Below the pieces are notes generated by a model, which had not been told where the DNA came from, made no database searches, and worked only from the letters and a program-made list of their open reading frames with translations. A DNA stretch of 64,000 nucleotides. Source: an uncultured Kiloniellaceae bacterium (GTDB lineage: Bacteria > Pseudomonadota > Alphaproteobacteria > Kiloniellales > Kiloniellaceae). This document shows, one piece after another, positions 1 to 8,119 of the stretch; the first letter of the stretch is position 1; each line of letters begins with the position of its first letter. The translations under genes were made by a program, and so were the position numbers. The stretch lies in contig CANLSF010000007.1 in the NCBI GenBank assembly GCA_947493695.1, positions 434,001 to 498,000 on the forward strand, in the 5' to 3' direction.

Positions 1-1
1 C

Positions 2-1165
2 TCGGACAATGCCATTGTCCTGAGCCTCTCGCGGATGAATGCAATCCGTGAAATCGACGCCACCAATTACACCATGACCGTCGAGGCCGGCTGTATTCTT
101 CAGAATATTCAGGCTGCGGCCGACAACGCGGATCGTCTCTTTCCTCTCAGCCTGGGCGCGGAAGGTACCTGTCAGATCGGCGGTAATCTCAGCACCAACG
201 CAGGTGGCATCAACGTGCTGCGCTACGGAAACGCGCGCGATCTGGTTTTGGGATTGGAAGTCGTCTTGCCCGATGGTCAGATCTGGCACGGGCTGCGCGC
301 GCTGCGCAAGGACAACACCGGCTACGATCTAAAGCACCTCTTCGTCGGCGGTGAAGGCACGCTTGGGATTATTACGGCGGCAGTGCTGAAACTCTTCGCC
401 AAACCGCGCGACAAGGTCACGGCCTTTGCTGCTGTCCCCAATCCTGCAGCCGCCGTTGAGCTCCTGGGCCGTTGCCGCACACTCTCCGGTGAGGCGGTCA
501 GCAGTTTCGAGCTGATCCCGCGGATCAGTATCGAGAGCTCGGTCAAACACATCGCCGGCATCACAGATCCACTCGAACAGCCGCACGACTGGTACGTGCT
601 GGTTGACCTGGTAGCCGGGATCGAGGACGGCAGTCTTTCAGAGACCATGACGACGATCCTCTCCGAGGCCTTCGAAGAAGAGCTGGTGCTCGATGCAACC
701 GTGGCAGCCAGTGAAACCCAGTCTGCCGCATTGTGGCGCATCCGCGAAGCCATGGTCGAGGCGCAGAAGCACGAGGGCGGGTCGATCAAGCACGACGTTT
801 CAGTGCCGATTTCAAGCGTTCCCGAATTCCTCGAGCGCGCCATGGTGGCGGTCAGTGAACGCCTTCCCGGCATCCGGCCTGTCCCCTTCGGACATATCGG
901 CGACGGCAATATCCACTTCAATCTTAGCCAGCCGCTCGGCGCGGATAAGGCCGCCTATCTCGCACGCTGGGACGAGATGAACGAGATCGTCCATGACATC
1001 GTGGTAGAGCTTGGTGGCTCCATCAGTGCCGAACATGGCATCGGCCGCTTGAAAGTCGCCTCAAACGCACATTACAAATCGGACGTGGAAATTGACCTGA
1101 TGAAGAAGGTCAAGGCTGCACTGGACCCGAAGGGCCTGATGAACCCCCACAAAATCGTCGACTGA
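2..1165 (+). CDS. FAD-linked oxidase, D-2-hydroxyacid dehydrogenase type (5' end cut off)
   Basis: The reading frame is open from base 2, so the gene starts upstream of the window; an internal ATG at 35 is not the start. The visible 387 codons hold the rear of a PCMH-type FAD-binding domain (GAEGTCQIGGNLSTNAGG, then GGEGTLGIIT) and the FAD-oxidase C-terminal domain with the GHIGDGNIHFN motif and a final AEHGIGR. This is the GlcD / D-2-hydroxyglutarate dehydrogenase family, which oxidises D-2-hydroxyacids such as D-lactate, glycolate or D-2-hydroxyglutarate and passes electrons to a flavoprotein or quinone. The family is clear; the exact substrate is not. The gene ends 7 bp before the convergent stop of the next gene. 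Confidence 0.9.
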   Translation, partial: SDNAIVLSLSRMNAIREIDATNYTMTVEAGCILQNIQAAADNADRLFPLSLGAEGTCQIGGNLSTNAGGINVLRYGNARDLVLGLEVVLPDGQIWHGLRALRKDNTGYDLKHLFVGGEGTLGIITAAVLKLFAKPRDKVTAFAAVPNPAAAVELLGRCRTLSGEAVSSFELIPRISIESSVKHIAGITDPLEQPHDWYVLVDLVAGIEDGSLSETMTTILSEAFEEELVLDATVAASETQSAALWRIREAMVEAQKHEGGSIKHDVSVPISSVPEFLERAMVAVSERLPGIRPVPFGHIGDGNIHFNLSQPLGADKAAYLARWDEMNEIVHDIVVELGGSISAEHGIGRLKVASNAHYKSDVEIDLMKKVKAALDPKGLMNPHKIVD

Positions 1166-1172
1166 AGGTACT

Positions 1173-2444
1173 TTAAAGCGCACCTAGCAACAAAATTGTC
1201 CGCTCGCCGATCCAGATAGCGGCGAAGCCGATACACGGCAACGCCAAGCCCAGGCGGACAAGGCTGACTTTGTTTGGCAGATACTTGCTCAGGGCCCAGA
1301 GACATGGCCAGATGACCAGCGCAATCGCAACCTGACCGATCTCGACCCCCAGATTAAAGGCCACAAGGCTTTGCCAGATATTCGGCGCGTCGAGCTGCAG
1401 GATTTCGCGCAGCACAAAAGAAAACCCCAGACCATGCAGCAGCCCGATCAAGGCTGTAACCAGCGTTGTACTCTTTAGTTGCTTGTCACCGATTGCAATG
1501 ATGGCGGCGTAGACAATCGAGAACGCAATGCCGAGTTCTACCAGGGGCACAAACCAGGCGGCCTGTGGCACGAAACCGAAGAAGCCGAGCGCCAGCGTTA
1601 TGCTGTGACCTAAGGTAAAGCCGGTGATTCGCCAGAGTAAGTCCCTGATCAGGCGCGCACCAAGCACCAGACAAACGACAAAGAGAACATGGTCCGTCCC
1701 TTCAAGGATATGCCTCACCCCTTCATAGACAAAGGTGAGAACGGCATCGACGAGGGAACGGGAAACTTCAATCGGATCAGCCAAGAGCCCCCGAACCCGA
1801 AAAACCAAGGGCTCCCCCGCGCCATGGACCAGGATCAGGTTGGCCGTATCCGCCTGTCCGGGAAGTCCGGGATTAAGGGTGCTCTCGATCGTGTAGTCGC
1901 CACGACCACCTGGAGTCCGATAGATAATCTCGGCATCGACGATGGTGTCGCCGACATAGGTGACCTCGAAATCCTCCGGATAGATCTCGCCATCCAACGC
2001 ACGGTCGGCTTCTTCCAGAGTGGCAAAGGGGACCTGTTTGAGCGCTGGATACGCCCGCAACCGACCCAGTTCCGGCACCAGTTCCCTGCCACCGCTGCGT
2101 ACGACATGTCCCTCACCAATGAAACTGGCCAAGCCAGCTGGGTCGCGCCGCAAAGCCTCGGCGTCCAGGTAATGAACCAGGACTTCATCTTCTGTGCTGT
2201 TCGTGGAATAAGGCGCTGCTGTGCGAGAGCCATCCGCCTGTTCCGGCCCCAGTTTATCGGCAAGCAGATAGGCCATGGGCAAGCGGATCAGGATGCGCAG
2301 ATCCTCCGCACGTTCCTCCACGTGGATGATACGGATATTGACGTTGAGATTGAAGTGGGCGGCTGCGGTCCCCGCCAGTCCGACAAGAACTGCAAGAAAC
2401 GTAGCAAAGCGGGCGACACGACCTGCGCATCCCCCGCTTTTCAT
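1173..2444 (-). CDS. HupE/UreJ-like membrane protein with secreted N-terminal domain
   Basis: This is a 423-residue protein. A hydrophobic leader ending near GTAAA-H starts it, followed by an extracytoplasmic region of about 190 residues. The C-terminal half has about seven membrane segments carrying HILEGTDHVLFV, GHSITLALG and LLHGLGFSF. These His-containing helices are typical of the HupE/UreJ_2 family, proposed but rarely proven to move nickel or cobalt. I chose ATG 2444; a GTG at 2468 with AGGAA upstream would add 8 residues. The same frame stays open to 2741, but that part lies inside the upstream gene and reads as low-complexity Arg/Ser-rich noise. It sits 37 bp behind the metallo-beta-lactamase gene, probably in one operon. 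Confidence 0.8.
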   Translation of the reverse strand: MKSGGCAGRVARFATFLAVLVGLAGTAAAHFNLNVNIRIIHVEERAEDLRILIRLPMAYLLADKLGPEQADGSRTAAPYSTNSTEDEVLVHYLDAEALRRDPAGLASFIGEGHVVRSGGRELVPELGRLRAYPALKQVPFATLEEADRALDGEIYPEDFEVTYVGDTIVDAEIIYRTPGGRGDYTIESTLNPGLPGQADTANLILVHGAGEPLVFRVRGLLADPIEVSRSLVDAVLTFVYEGVRHILEGTDHVLFVVCLVLGARLIRDLLWRITGFTLGHSITLALGFFGFVPQAAWFVPLVELGIAFSIVYAAIIAIGDKQLKSTTLVTALIGLLHGLGFSFVLREILQLDAPNIWQSLVAFNLGVEIGQVAIALVIWPCLWALSKYLPNKVSLVRLGLALPCIGFAAIWIGERTILLLGAL

Positions 2445-2481
2445 CAACCCGACCAAGGCAAAAGCCACAGCGGTTCCTGGA

Positions 2482-3411
2482 TCAGTTTTTGACCATGTTG
2501 TTCGAACCGAAGTAGTACACGTGGCCCGACTTACCTTCAAGGTCTGCCGCCGCGATTTCGATCGACGGCTTGTCCAGCAGGGTGTTCTCGTGCCTTTCCA
2601 CCCATTCGGTCGCCGGCTCCAGCGTCGAGGTAAAGAAGGTCGTTTGGGGCACCAGATAGTGATGCGGAATGGCAAGCTTTGCGCCAACCTTGGCAACCAC
2701 GGAATCTGCCTGCTCGTAATCGAAGATGTGACGCGAGCCATCCACCGGCACGAAGATCACGTCAACCTGGCCGATCTGGTCCCAGACTTCCTGCGGCGGA
2801 TTCGGACGATTATCCCCCCACATCAGGAACTTCATGCCGCCGGTCTCGATCACGAACATGGTGTTGTCGAAGTGGCGGGCATTGGTCGGCGCACAGATGT
2901 CCTCCCGGCCCTCGAACTGCTTGACGGCTTCGGTCCAGGCCACGGTTCCCGGAGCAACACATTGGTGCTTGTCGGCAATTCCGGTGATCTTCACATCACC
3001 CAATTCAAAGCTGCCAGCCATGCGGTCGAGCAGCATGTTCGCATCCAGCTTGTCGATGGCGTCGTGATCAAAGTGCGCATGGGTCGACATCCCGATGTCC
3101 ACTTCAACCTGAGGGAAATCCATCCGATACCAGAGTCCCCAAGCCCCCGACGGGTCGTTGCGCCAAGGGTCGACCATCACGGTGATCCCGCGCGGCGAGG
3201 TGATCTGAAAGGCCGAGTTGCTGTAAAAGGCCACCCCGACCTTGCCGCTGTCGGCCTGAACGCCGCCATCCTTTTGCACCTGGATAATGCGGTTATGATT
3301 CTTGCCGGACTTCCAGGTATCCAGACCCGTGCCAAGCGCTGAGAAAGCGCCAAAGGACACCCCGGTCAGTACTATGGCGCCGATGGCCCCAAATTTTAGT
3401 TTGTCGCGCAT
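2482..3411 (-). CDS. metallo-beta-lactamase-fold hydrolase, exported or membrane-anchored
   Basis: The 309-residue protein has an N-terminal hydrophobic segment (about residues 6-28) and the MBL zinc signature HAHFDHD, with H111, H113, D115 and H116. Further metal-ligand candidates are the Asp in MWGDNRP and the His pair in AIPHHY. It resembles the UlaG/YcbX-like MBL branch (phosphodiesterase or lactonase chemistry), but the substrate is unknown. Start chosen: ATG 3411 has a GGGGG ribosome-binding sequence 5 nt upstream; a TTG at 3423 in the same frame has none. The gene is probably first in an operon with the HupE-like gene. A perfect 19-bp dyad lies about 120 bp upstream. Confidence 0.8.
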   Translation of the reverse strand: MRDKLKFGAIGAIVLTGVSFGAFSALGTGLDTWKSGKNHNRIIQVQKDGGVQADSGKVGVAFYSNSAFQITSPRGITVMVDPWRNDPSGAWGLWYRMDFPQVEVDIGMSTHAHFDHDAIDKLDANMLLDRMAGSFELGDVKITGIADKHQCVAPGTVAWTEAVKQFEGREDICAPTNARHFDNTMFVIETGGMKFLMWGDNRPNPPQEVWDQIGQVDVIFVPVDGSRHIFDYEQADSVVAKVGAKLAIPHHYLVPQTTFFTSTLEPATEWVERHENTLLDKPSIEIAAADLEGKSGHVYYFGSNNMVKN

Positions 3412-3529
3412 ATTTGCCCCCAACTTCCTTGTTCTGGCTTATCAGTCGGATCACGCAGACCCGCTGTGCCTTACATGAAGGTTAACAGCTGGCGCACAGT
3501 CAAAACAGGTGGGGAAACCTAGGGGGGAC

Positions 3530-3548
3530 TATGGGGACAATCCCCATA
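3530..3548. promoter_or_regulatory. 19-bp dyad between the GAF-LuxR gene and the MBL-HupE operon
   Basis: TATGGGG (3530-3536), a 5-base spacer ACAAT, and CCCCATA (3542-3548) form perfect 7-bp arms. The size and symmetry suit a LuxR/NarL-type operator. It lies 8 bp beyond the stop of the LuxR-type gene and upstream of the MBL gene on the same strand. A hairpin role at the end of the regulator transcript is possible, but no U-run follows on the minus strand. Confidence 0.4.
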
Positions 3549-3556
3549 TTTCTCAG

Positions 3557-4600
3557 TTAGTGTAGAGACGAGAGGTAACTGCGCAGATTGACCTTCACGG
3601 AGTTGAGGCCGACCTTCTTGCGGATGTTATTTCGGTGAAAATCGACCGTACTTGTCGCAACGCTGAGAAGTTCGGCAATTTCCTTGGTCGTCTGTCCTTG
3701 CATGATCAGTTTGGCGATTTCAACTTCCGTCGGCGTCAGGCGTGAAAACTTTGACGAAAGACGGCTTGCAAAGGGCTCGGTAATTCCGCTCAGGTTCCTC
3801 TCCAGAATTGCGAGGTAGGAGAGATTTCGCTCATTGGCCGTGCCGCGTTTGAGCTTCTCCAGGTAAGGCAGCACCAGTTCCTCGATATTCCAGAGGATCT
3901 TCTCCTCGAAGTCCCCACGCGAGTCTTCCACCCTCTGCAGCAGAACCTTCAACGCCGTATTGGTTTCCTCCAACTCGGCCTCGCGTTTCAACAAAGATTT
4001 CTCTGCGCGTTTGCGGCTGGCGATCTCTCTTTTCAAACCTTCATTCGTCGCTTCAAGCTCCCGGGTGCGTGCCTCGACCCGAGTTTCCAGCTCGTCGCGG
4101 ACCTGCTGCAACTCGCCCTGCATCCGCTTGCGCTCGGCCATCTCAACCAAAAACTTAAGATCGCTGTCGACGACGGCTTTGAACTCAGTCAGCAGATCGG
4201 CGTATTCAACGGCCCTGTCGTTGTCTTTGCCGTCCAGAACGCAGATGGTGCCGAACAGCGTGCCGTCGGGCCAGGTCAAGGGTAAGCCCAGATAAAACAG
4301 CATGTTATGCTCGAGATCCGGATTGTGATCCCACTTGGGGTCTTCACGGGCGTTGCGCACCACCAGCAGATCGCGCTCTTCCATCACGGTGTCGCAGTAA
4401 AGTCCGGTGTTCAGCTGAAAAGACTGGTTCTGCCGATAGGGGTTACCCTCGGAGGCGGAGCTGACGAATACCAGGTGTTCCGGCACCGCGCGTTTCATGA
4501 TCAAGCCCGCCGGCACGGAGAGCAGCTTGGCAAGGATATCGACCACCCGCTGCCATTTGGCCACCATCTCTTCGGGGATTTGCGGTTTGCCTTCGAGCAT
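3557..4600 (-). CDS. GAF-domain LuxR-type transcriptional regulator
   Basis: This is a 347-residue one-component regulator. Residues about 15-150 form a GAF-like sensor (VRNAREDPKWDHNP, then FYLGLPLTWPDGTLFGTICVLD). Residues about 155-230 are a long charged coiled coil of the kind usually linking sensors to output domains. The C-terminus is a LuxR/NarL helix-turn-helix (LTPTEVEIAKLIMQGQTTKEIA, TSTVDFHRNNIRKKVG). There is no receiver domain or phosphorylatable Asp block, so it probably responds directly to a small molecule or redox signal. ATG 4600 is preceded in frame by GTG 4603; either could start it. It is co-oriented with the MBL-HupE pair downstream, which it may control. Confidence 0.85.
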   Translation of the reverse strand: MLEGKPQIPEEMVAKWQRVVDILAKLLSVPAGLIMKRAVPEHLVFVSSASEGNPYRQNQSFQLNTGLYCDTVMEERDLLVVRNAREDPKWDHNPDLEHNMLFYLGLPLTWPDGTLFGTICVLDGKDNDRAVEYADLLTEFKAVVDSDLKFLVEMAERKRMQGELQQVRDELETRVEARTRELEATNEGLKREIASRKRAEKSLLKREAELEETNTALKVLLQRVEDSRGDFEEKILWNIEELVLPYLEKLKRGTANERNLSYLAILERNLSGITEPFASRLSSKFSRLTPTEVEIAKLIMQGQTTKEIAELLSVATSTVDFHRNNIRKKVGLNSVKVNLRSYLSSLH

Positions 4601-4708
4601 CACTCTTCGCTATTGGATCGCCTGCACCTGAGGACCATAGCCTCGCAGAGTGAGCGCTTTTTTCAAGCGATCTGTTGCGATACTGAAATCAAACGGCTCA
4701 AATCACCG

Positions 4709-5728
4709 TTACTTTTGCAGGCCCGGCGGTGCTGTTGTTCCGCGGACAATCAGCCCAACCTCCAACTCCGTTGAGTCAGGCATGGGAACGTCGCCTAATC
4801 GGGCGAGGAGATACTCAGCGGCCCTGCGACCCATCTCGCCCGCCGGCACATGCAGAGTCGTCAATGAAGGCTGAAGGTGCGAGGTCAGCGGCAAGTCGTC
4901 GAAGCCGGTGATCGACATCTCTTGAGGCACTGAGACGCCGCGTGCCTGACACTCCAATAATGCGCCCATCGCCAGGACATCGTTGCCGCAGATCACGGCG
5001 GTCGGCGGAACATCCTGAGCCAGAAGCTGACGCATGGCGCTGCGGCCCTCAGCAACGTCATAGGGCTTTTCGAGATAATACTCCGGCAGCAACGCAAGCC
5101 CCCGGTCCTCCAATGCCTGCCGCACACCAAGTGCACGTTCGGTGGCGCGGTCGTTCCCGTCGGTGATTCCCACGACCATCGCAATCGCGCTGTGTCCGAT
5201 ATCAATCAGATAAGTCGTCGCCCGGTTCGCAGCCTGACGATTATCAAATCCGACGCAGGGTTTTGCACCACTCCGGTCGAAGGCCCATGTGTGCACATAG
5301 GGGAGCCCTTTTTGATCGAGGCGTTCATAGAGTTTGGGTGAATGTCTGCAGCCAACCAGCAACAGCGCGTCAACACCGCGCGTCAGAAGCGCGTCGACCT
5401 GACGGACTTCCTCTTCCAGGTCGTAATCGAAGCTTGCGAGCAGGAGCGTAAAACTGTCTGCATGCAGCCGCCGCTGAAAGGACTGAACCCCCCGGGCAAA
5501 AATTGCATTGTCGAGGGTCGGAATAACGGCGCCGATGGTTTGGGTGCGTTGCGAAGCGAGAGCACGCGCCGCGCCGTGGGGCACGTATCCCAGCGAGGCA
5601 ATCGCGGCCTCAATCTTTTCCTTACGGACCGGCCGGACCAGATCCGGCATGTTGAGATAGCGCGACACGCTCGCTGTGGACACACCCGCCTCACGGGCTA
5701 CGTCTTCCAGAGTCGGAGCTTTTTTCAT
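4709..5728 (-). CDS. LacI-family transcriptional regulator of the adjacent TRAP/dehydrogenase operon
   Basis: The 339-residue protein has the usual LacI length. The N-terminal HTH is TLEDVAREAGVSTASVSRYLN, followed by the hinge and a periplasmic-binding-protein-like sensor (IGAVIPTLDNAIFARGV, AVICGNDVLAMGAL, SITGFDDLPL). It matches the GntR/GluR-like LacI branch whose repressors bind CG-centred palindromes of the GTAAGCGCTTAC kind. Exactly such palindromes lie just upstream of this gene and over the promoter of the divergent operon at 5974. It probably represses both until an inducer from the transported substrate binds. If the cluster is for DHPS it would be the hps regulator, which is an inference. 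Confidence 0.9.
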   Translation of the reverse strand: MKKAPTLEDVAREAGVSTASVSRYLNMPDLVRPVRKEKIEAAIASLGYVPHGAARALASQRTQTIGAVIPTLDNAIFARGVQSFQRRLHADSFTLLLASFDYDLEEEVRQVDALLTRGVDALLLVGCRHSPKLYERLDQKGLPYVHTWAFDRSGAKPCVGFDNRQAANRATTYLIDIGHSAIAMVVGITDGNDRATERALGVRQALEDRGLALLPEYYLEKPYDVAEGRSAMRQLLAQDVPPTAVICGNDVLAMGALLECQARGVSVPQEMSITGFDDLPLTSHLQPSLTTLHVPAGEMGRRAAEYLLARLGDVPMPDSTELEVGLIVRGTTAPPGLQK

Positions 5729-5736
5729 GATCTCTA

Positions 5737-5752
5737 GTAAGCGCTTTCTTAC
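5737..5752. promoter_or_regulatory. LacI operator candidate upstream of the regulator gene
   Basis: GTAAGCGCTTTCTTAC contains the core AAGCGCTT (5739-5746) and ends 9 bp from the regulator's start codon. It matches one half of the perfect operator at 5896-5917 and has a displaced second arm. Its position suggests autorepression. Confidence 0.55.
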
Positions 5753-5860
5753 GACTATGACTTATTTCAAGCTTACGCGAATCACGAAAAGAAATCCATA
5801 ATTGCCGGTACTTACTTCAGTTCGTAAGCAAAATACGAGACCTACACCGATTCTGGACGC

Positions 5861-5917
5861 TTGACTCGGAAACCACAAGAATGCTCTAGTTCTAAAAAAT
5901 GTAAGCGCTTACATTTT
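5861..5917 (+). promoter_or_regulatory. promoter with a perfect 22-bp LacI operator
   Basis: A -35-like TTGACT (5861-5866), an 18-bp spacer and a weak -10 TCTAGT (5885-5890) precede a perfect 22-bp palindrome at 5896-5917 whose core is GTAAGCGCTTAC, flanked by AAAAT and ATTTT. The operator would cover the transcription start, the classic arrangement for repression. An imperfect CTTAC...GTAAG pair at about 5811-5828 may be an auxiliary site for looping with 5737-5752. The promoter boxes are an inference; the palindrome is directly visible. Confidence 0.65.
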
Positions 5918-5973
5918 GAAATACTGAATCTGACGCCTTCGTTCGCGAACCGGATCAGTCTCGGAGGAACGCC

Positions 5974-6270
5974 ATGTCATCCCAAGATACCGCAGGCAAT
6001 ACGCAAGAGACCGGGCTCGAACGGAATGCTGGGCCTGCGAGAACCCCACCGGATGTCGAAGGGCCTAAACAATCAGGCGGACGTTGGGCCCTACTTGCTT
6101 CAGCAGGCTTCTTTTGCCTCTACGCGGCGAATGTCCTGAGCGGAAAGATCTCTACCGTCAGTGACGTAACGATTCCACTCAATCTCGGCGATGTCGGTGA
6201 GTTCATCACCCTTTTCGCCGCGGCCATCTGTTTCGTGATCGCAACGCTGCGGCGCGAAGCAGCCAACTAA
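5974..6270 (+). CDS. small membrane protein preceding the TRAP transporter genes
   Basis: This 98-residue protein has a strong ribosome-binding site, GGAGGAA, 5 nt before the ATG. Residues 1-35 are polar and Pro/Gly-rich. Two hydrophobic helices follow: about 38-56 (WALLASAGFFCLYAANVLSG) and about 72-92 (GEFITLFAAAICFVIATL), then a basic tail RREAAN. The layout is a hairpin membrane protein with a cytosolic N-terminus. It is the first gene after the LacI-controlled promoter and ends 62 bp before the TRAP binding-protein gene, so it is almost certainly co-expressed with it. I do not recognise the family. An accessory role for the transporter is a guess. Confidence 0.75.
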   Translation: MSSQDTAGNTQETGLERNAGPARTPPDVEGPKQSGGRWALLASAGFFCLYAANVLSGKISTVSDVTIPLNLGDVGEFITLFAAAICFVIATLRREAAN

Positions 6271-6332
6271 CCCGAGCACGCCGCGAACGGCACGCCGGAT
6301 CCAAAAAGAATAATCTCTCTGGGAGGAAAAAC

Positions 6333-7505
6333 ATGTCGAACGAAAAGTCCCCGCAAAGCGGACAGACAAAAGAAACCCCGCGCTCCGTCGAGCGTCGCCG
6401 CTTTCTGGAAACTGCCGGTAAATTCGGTTTCACCACCGCAGTGGTGGCCGGTGCGGCCGGAACCCTGATGTCATCCGACGCCCTGGCCCAGACGGCCAAA
6501 GAGGAAGCTGAGCGCAAAAAAGCCGCCAAGCATACGATGACCATCGCGACAGCTTACATTCTGGGGGCCTCGCGCAGCTATCCGATCATGCAGCTGGATT
6601 TCAAAGAGAACATCCAGAACACCACCAACGGCGAGATCTATGTGAAGCTCGCACCCGGCGGACAGCTCGGCGCAGGCGGCGCCTTGGCGCAGAAAGTCCA
6701 GGCCGGCACGATCCAGGCCGCGCAGCACTCTCTTTCCAACTTCGCGCCTTTCGCCCCTGCAGTCGATCTGATCAACGTGCCTTACTGGTGTGGCGAGAAT
6801 CAGAAGTTCATCAATCTGGTAACCTCCGACACCTGGCGCAACGAAATCAATCCCAAGGTCGAAGCCAAGGGCTTCAAACCCCTGTGGTATGTCTGCATCG
6901 ATCCGCGCGTGGTCGCATTGCGCCAGGGTATTGAAGGCCCGATCAAAACACCTGAACAGATGACGGGTATCAAATTCCGGGTCCCCGGCTCGAAGATCCT
7001 ACAGCAGTTCTATCGCTTGCTCGGCGCTAACCCGACACCTGTGGCCTGGGGCGAAACACCCTCAGCGATCAAGCAGGGCGTCGCAGATGCGCTGGATCCC
7101 TCGGTTGAAGCACTGCACGTCTTCGGCTTCAAGGACGTTCTTTCCTGGGTGACCTTCAACCGCTCAGTTCCCGATGCGCAGGTCTACTCCTGTAACCTGG
7201 AATGGTTCAACGCCCTGCCCGGTGACCTTCAGGAAAAGGTCGAGTTCGCCAGCGACATTACCTCACAGCAAAACCTTGCAAAGGTTCCGAGTGCCCGCGC
7301 CTACGCCATGTCTGAGCTTTCCAAAGCGGGCGTGCAGTTCTACGCGCCGAACGATGCGGAGATGGAACAGTGGGTCGCCAAGGCGGGGCATCAGCTCTCC
7401 GACTGGGATGCCACCAAGACGGAGCTGGCCGGTTCCATGGCGACTTTCGACAAGTTGCTGGAAGCCGCCAACACGCCGGGCCGTCTCTACGTCCACGACG
7501 TATAG
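6333..7505 (+). CDS. TRAP transporter solute-binding protein (DctP family), Tat-exported
   Basis: The 390-residue periplasmic receptor starts with a twin-arginine signal (RRRFLETAGKFG, then a hydrophobic stretch and an ALAQ cleavage site near residue 52). The mature part follows the DctP fold: an early strand MTIATAY, GGQLGAGGALAQKVQAGTIQ, and MTGIKFRVPGSKI, where the Arg normally pins the substrate carboxylate or sulfonate. It carries a longer acidic/basic linker after the signal than usual. It feeds the DctQ and DctM subunits encoded next. The neighbouring HpsN-like enzyme suggests DHPS or a similar polyol acid as ligand. Confidence 0.92.
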   Translation: MSNEKSPQSGQTKETPRSVERRRFLETAGKFGFTTAVVAGAAGTLMSSDALAQTAKEEAERKKAAKHTMTIATAYILGASRSYPIMQLDFKENIQNTTNGEIYVKLAPGGQLGAGGALAQKVQAGTIQAAQHSLSNFAPFAPAVDLINVPYWCGENQKFINLVTSDTWRNEINPKVEAKGFKPLWYVCIDPRVVALRQGIEGPIKTPEQMTGIKFRVPGSKILQQFYRLLGANPTPVAWGETPSAIKQGVADALDPSVEALHVFGFKDVLSWVTFNRSVPDAQVYSCNLEWFNALPGDLQEKVEFASDITSQQNLAKVPSARAYAMSELSKAGVQFYAPNDAEMEQWVAKAGHQLSDWDATKTELAGSMATFDKLLEAANTPGRLYVHDV

Positions 7506-7525
7506 CTCATTCTGTGCACTTCCGG

Positions 7526-7564
7526 CCGATGACTTCCCCTCCTGCGGGAAGGTGAAGCCATCGG
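7526..7564 (+). terminator. intercistronic hairpin after the TRAP binding-protein gene
   Basis: A two-part stem follows the stop codon by 20 nt: outer CCGATG (7526-7531) with CATCGG (7559-7564), and inner CTTCCC (7533-7538) with GGGAAG (7546-7551). No U-run follows, so it is more likely an mRNA-stabilising or attenuating hairpin than a full terminator. It lies between the binding-protein and permease genes. Confidence 0.45.
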
Positions 7565-7592
7565 TCGGTCTTCTTTACGAAAAGAAACAGCC

Positions 7593-8108
7593 ATGAATGG
7601 TTTCTTGCAAAAACTGGATCGTAACGGCGAACGCTGGCTGCTACTGATCTTCTATTCGACGATCGTTGTCACGATCGCGATGGAGGTCATCCGCCGCTTC
7701 ACTCTGAGTTACTCCTCCATCTGGGGGGAAGAGATCGCCCGCTACGCCTTTATCTATCTGGCGTGGATCGGGGCCTCTGCCGCGGTGCGCGAACGCGCAC
7801 ATATCCGTATCGATGTGTTGCTGCACTATCTGCCGCCGCGGGGGAAAGCCGTAATTTATCTCTTCGGTGACTTCGCGACCCTGATCCTCGCAGTGCTCGC
7901 CATTTACTGGTCGCTGGAAACGGTTCAGGTCTCGCTGAAGTTCGGCTCGGTCACCCATGGCCTGCGAATCAGTCAGGCCTGGTTTCTGGCTGCCGTTCCG
8001 CTCGGCTTTTCCCTGATGCTGTTCCGACTTCTGCAATCCATCCGGCGCGATCTGAATGATTTGCGCCATGGACGTGCCGTGTTTGACGGCAACCGCCTGT
8101 TCGACTGA
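7593..8108 (+). CDS. TRAP transporter small permease (DctQ family)
   Basis: The 171-residue protein has four predicted membrane helices, the DctQ topology. The hallmark between helices 1 and 2 is visible: a Glu-rich WGEEIARYAFIYLAWIGA stretch, followed by RERAHIRIDVL. It forms the small membrane subunit that pairs with the DctM channel for sodium-driven uptake. It starts at an ATG after an AAAGAAA-type purine run and ends 11 bp before the DctM gene. Confidence 0.92.
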   Translation: MNGFLQKLDRNGERWLLLIFYSTIVVTIAMEVIRRFTLSYSSIWGEEIARYAFIYLAWIGASAAVRERAHIRIDVLLHYLPPRGKAVIYLFGDFATLILAVLAIYWSLETVQVSLKFGSVTHGLRISQAWFLAAVPLGFSLMLFRLLQSIRRDLNDLRHGRAVFDGNRLFD

Positions 8109-8119
8109 GGTCTACACTT

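Noticed and set aside
2445-2741. Long N-terminal extension of the HupE-like frame
   Set aside because: It overlaps the MBL gene, is Arg/Ser/Trp-rich noise and would put the signal peptide in mid-protein.
2275-3342. 355-codon plus-strand frame
   Set aside because: Antisense to the MBL gene and the start of the HupE gene; no recognisable protein features.
3530-3548. Intrinsic terminator of the LuxR-type gene
   Set aside because: Stem of only 7 bp and no U-run on the minus strand; treated as a candidate operator instead.
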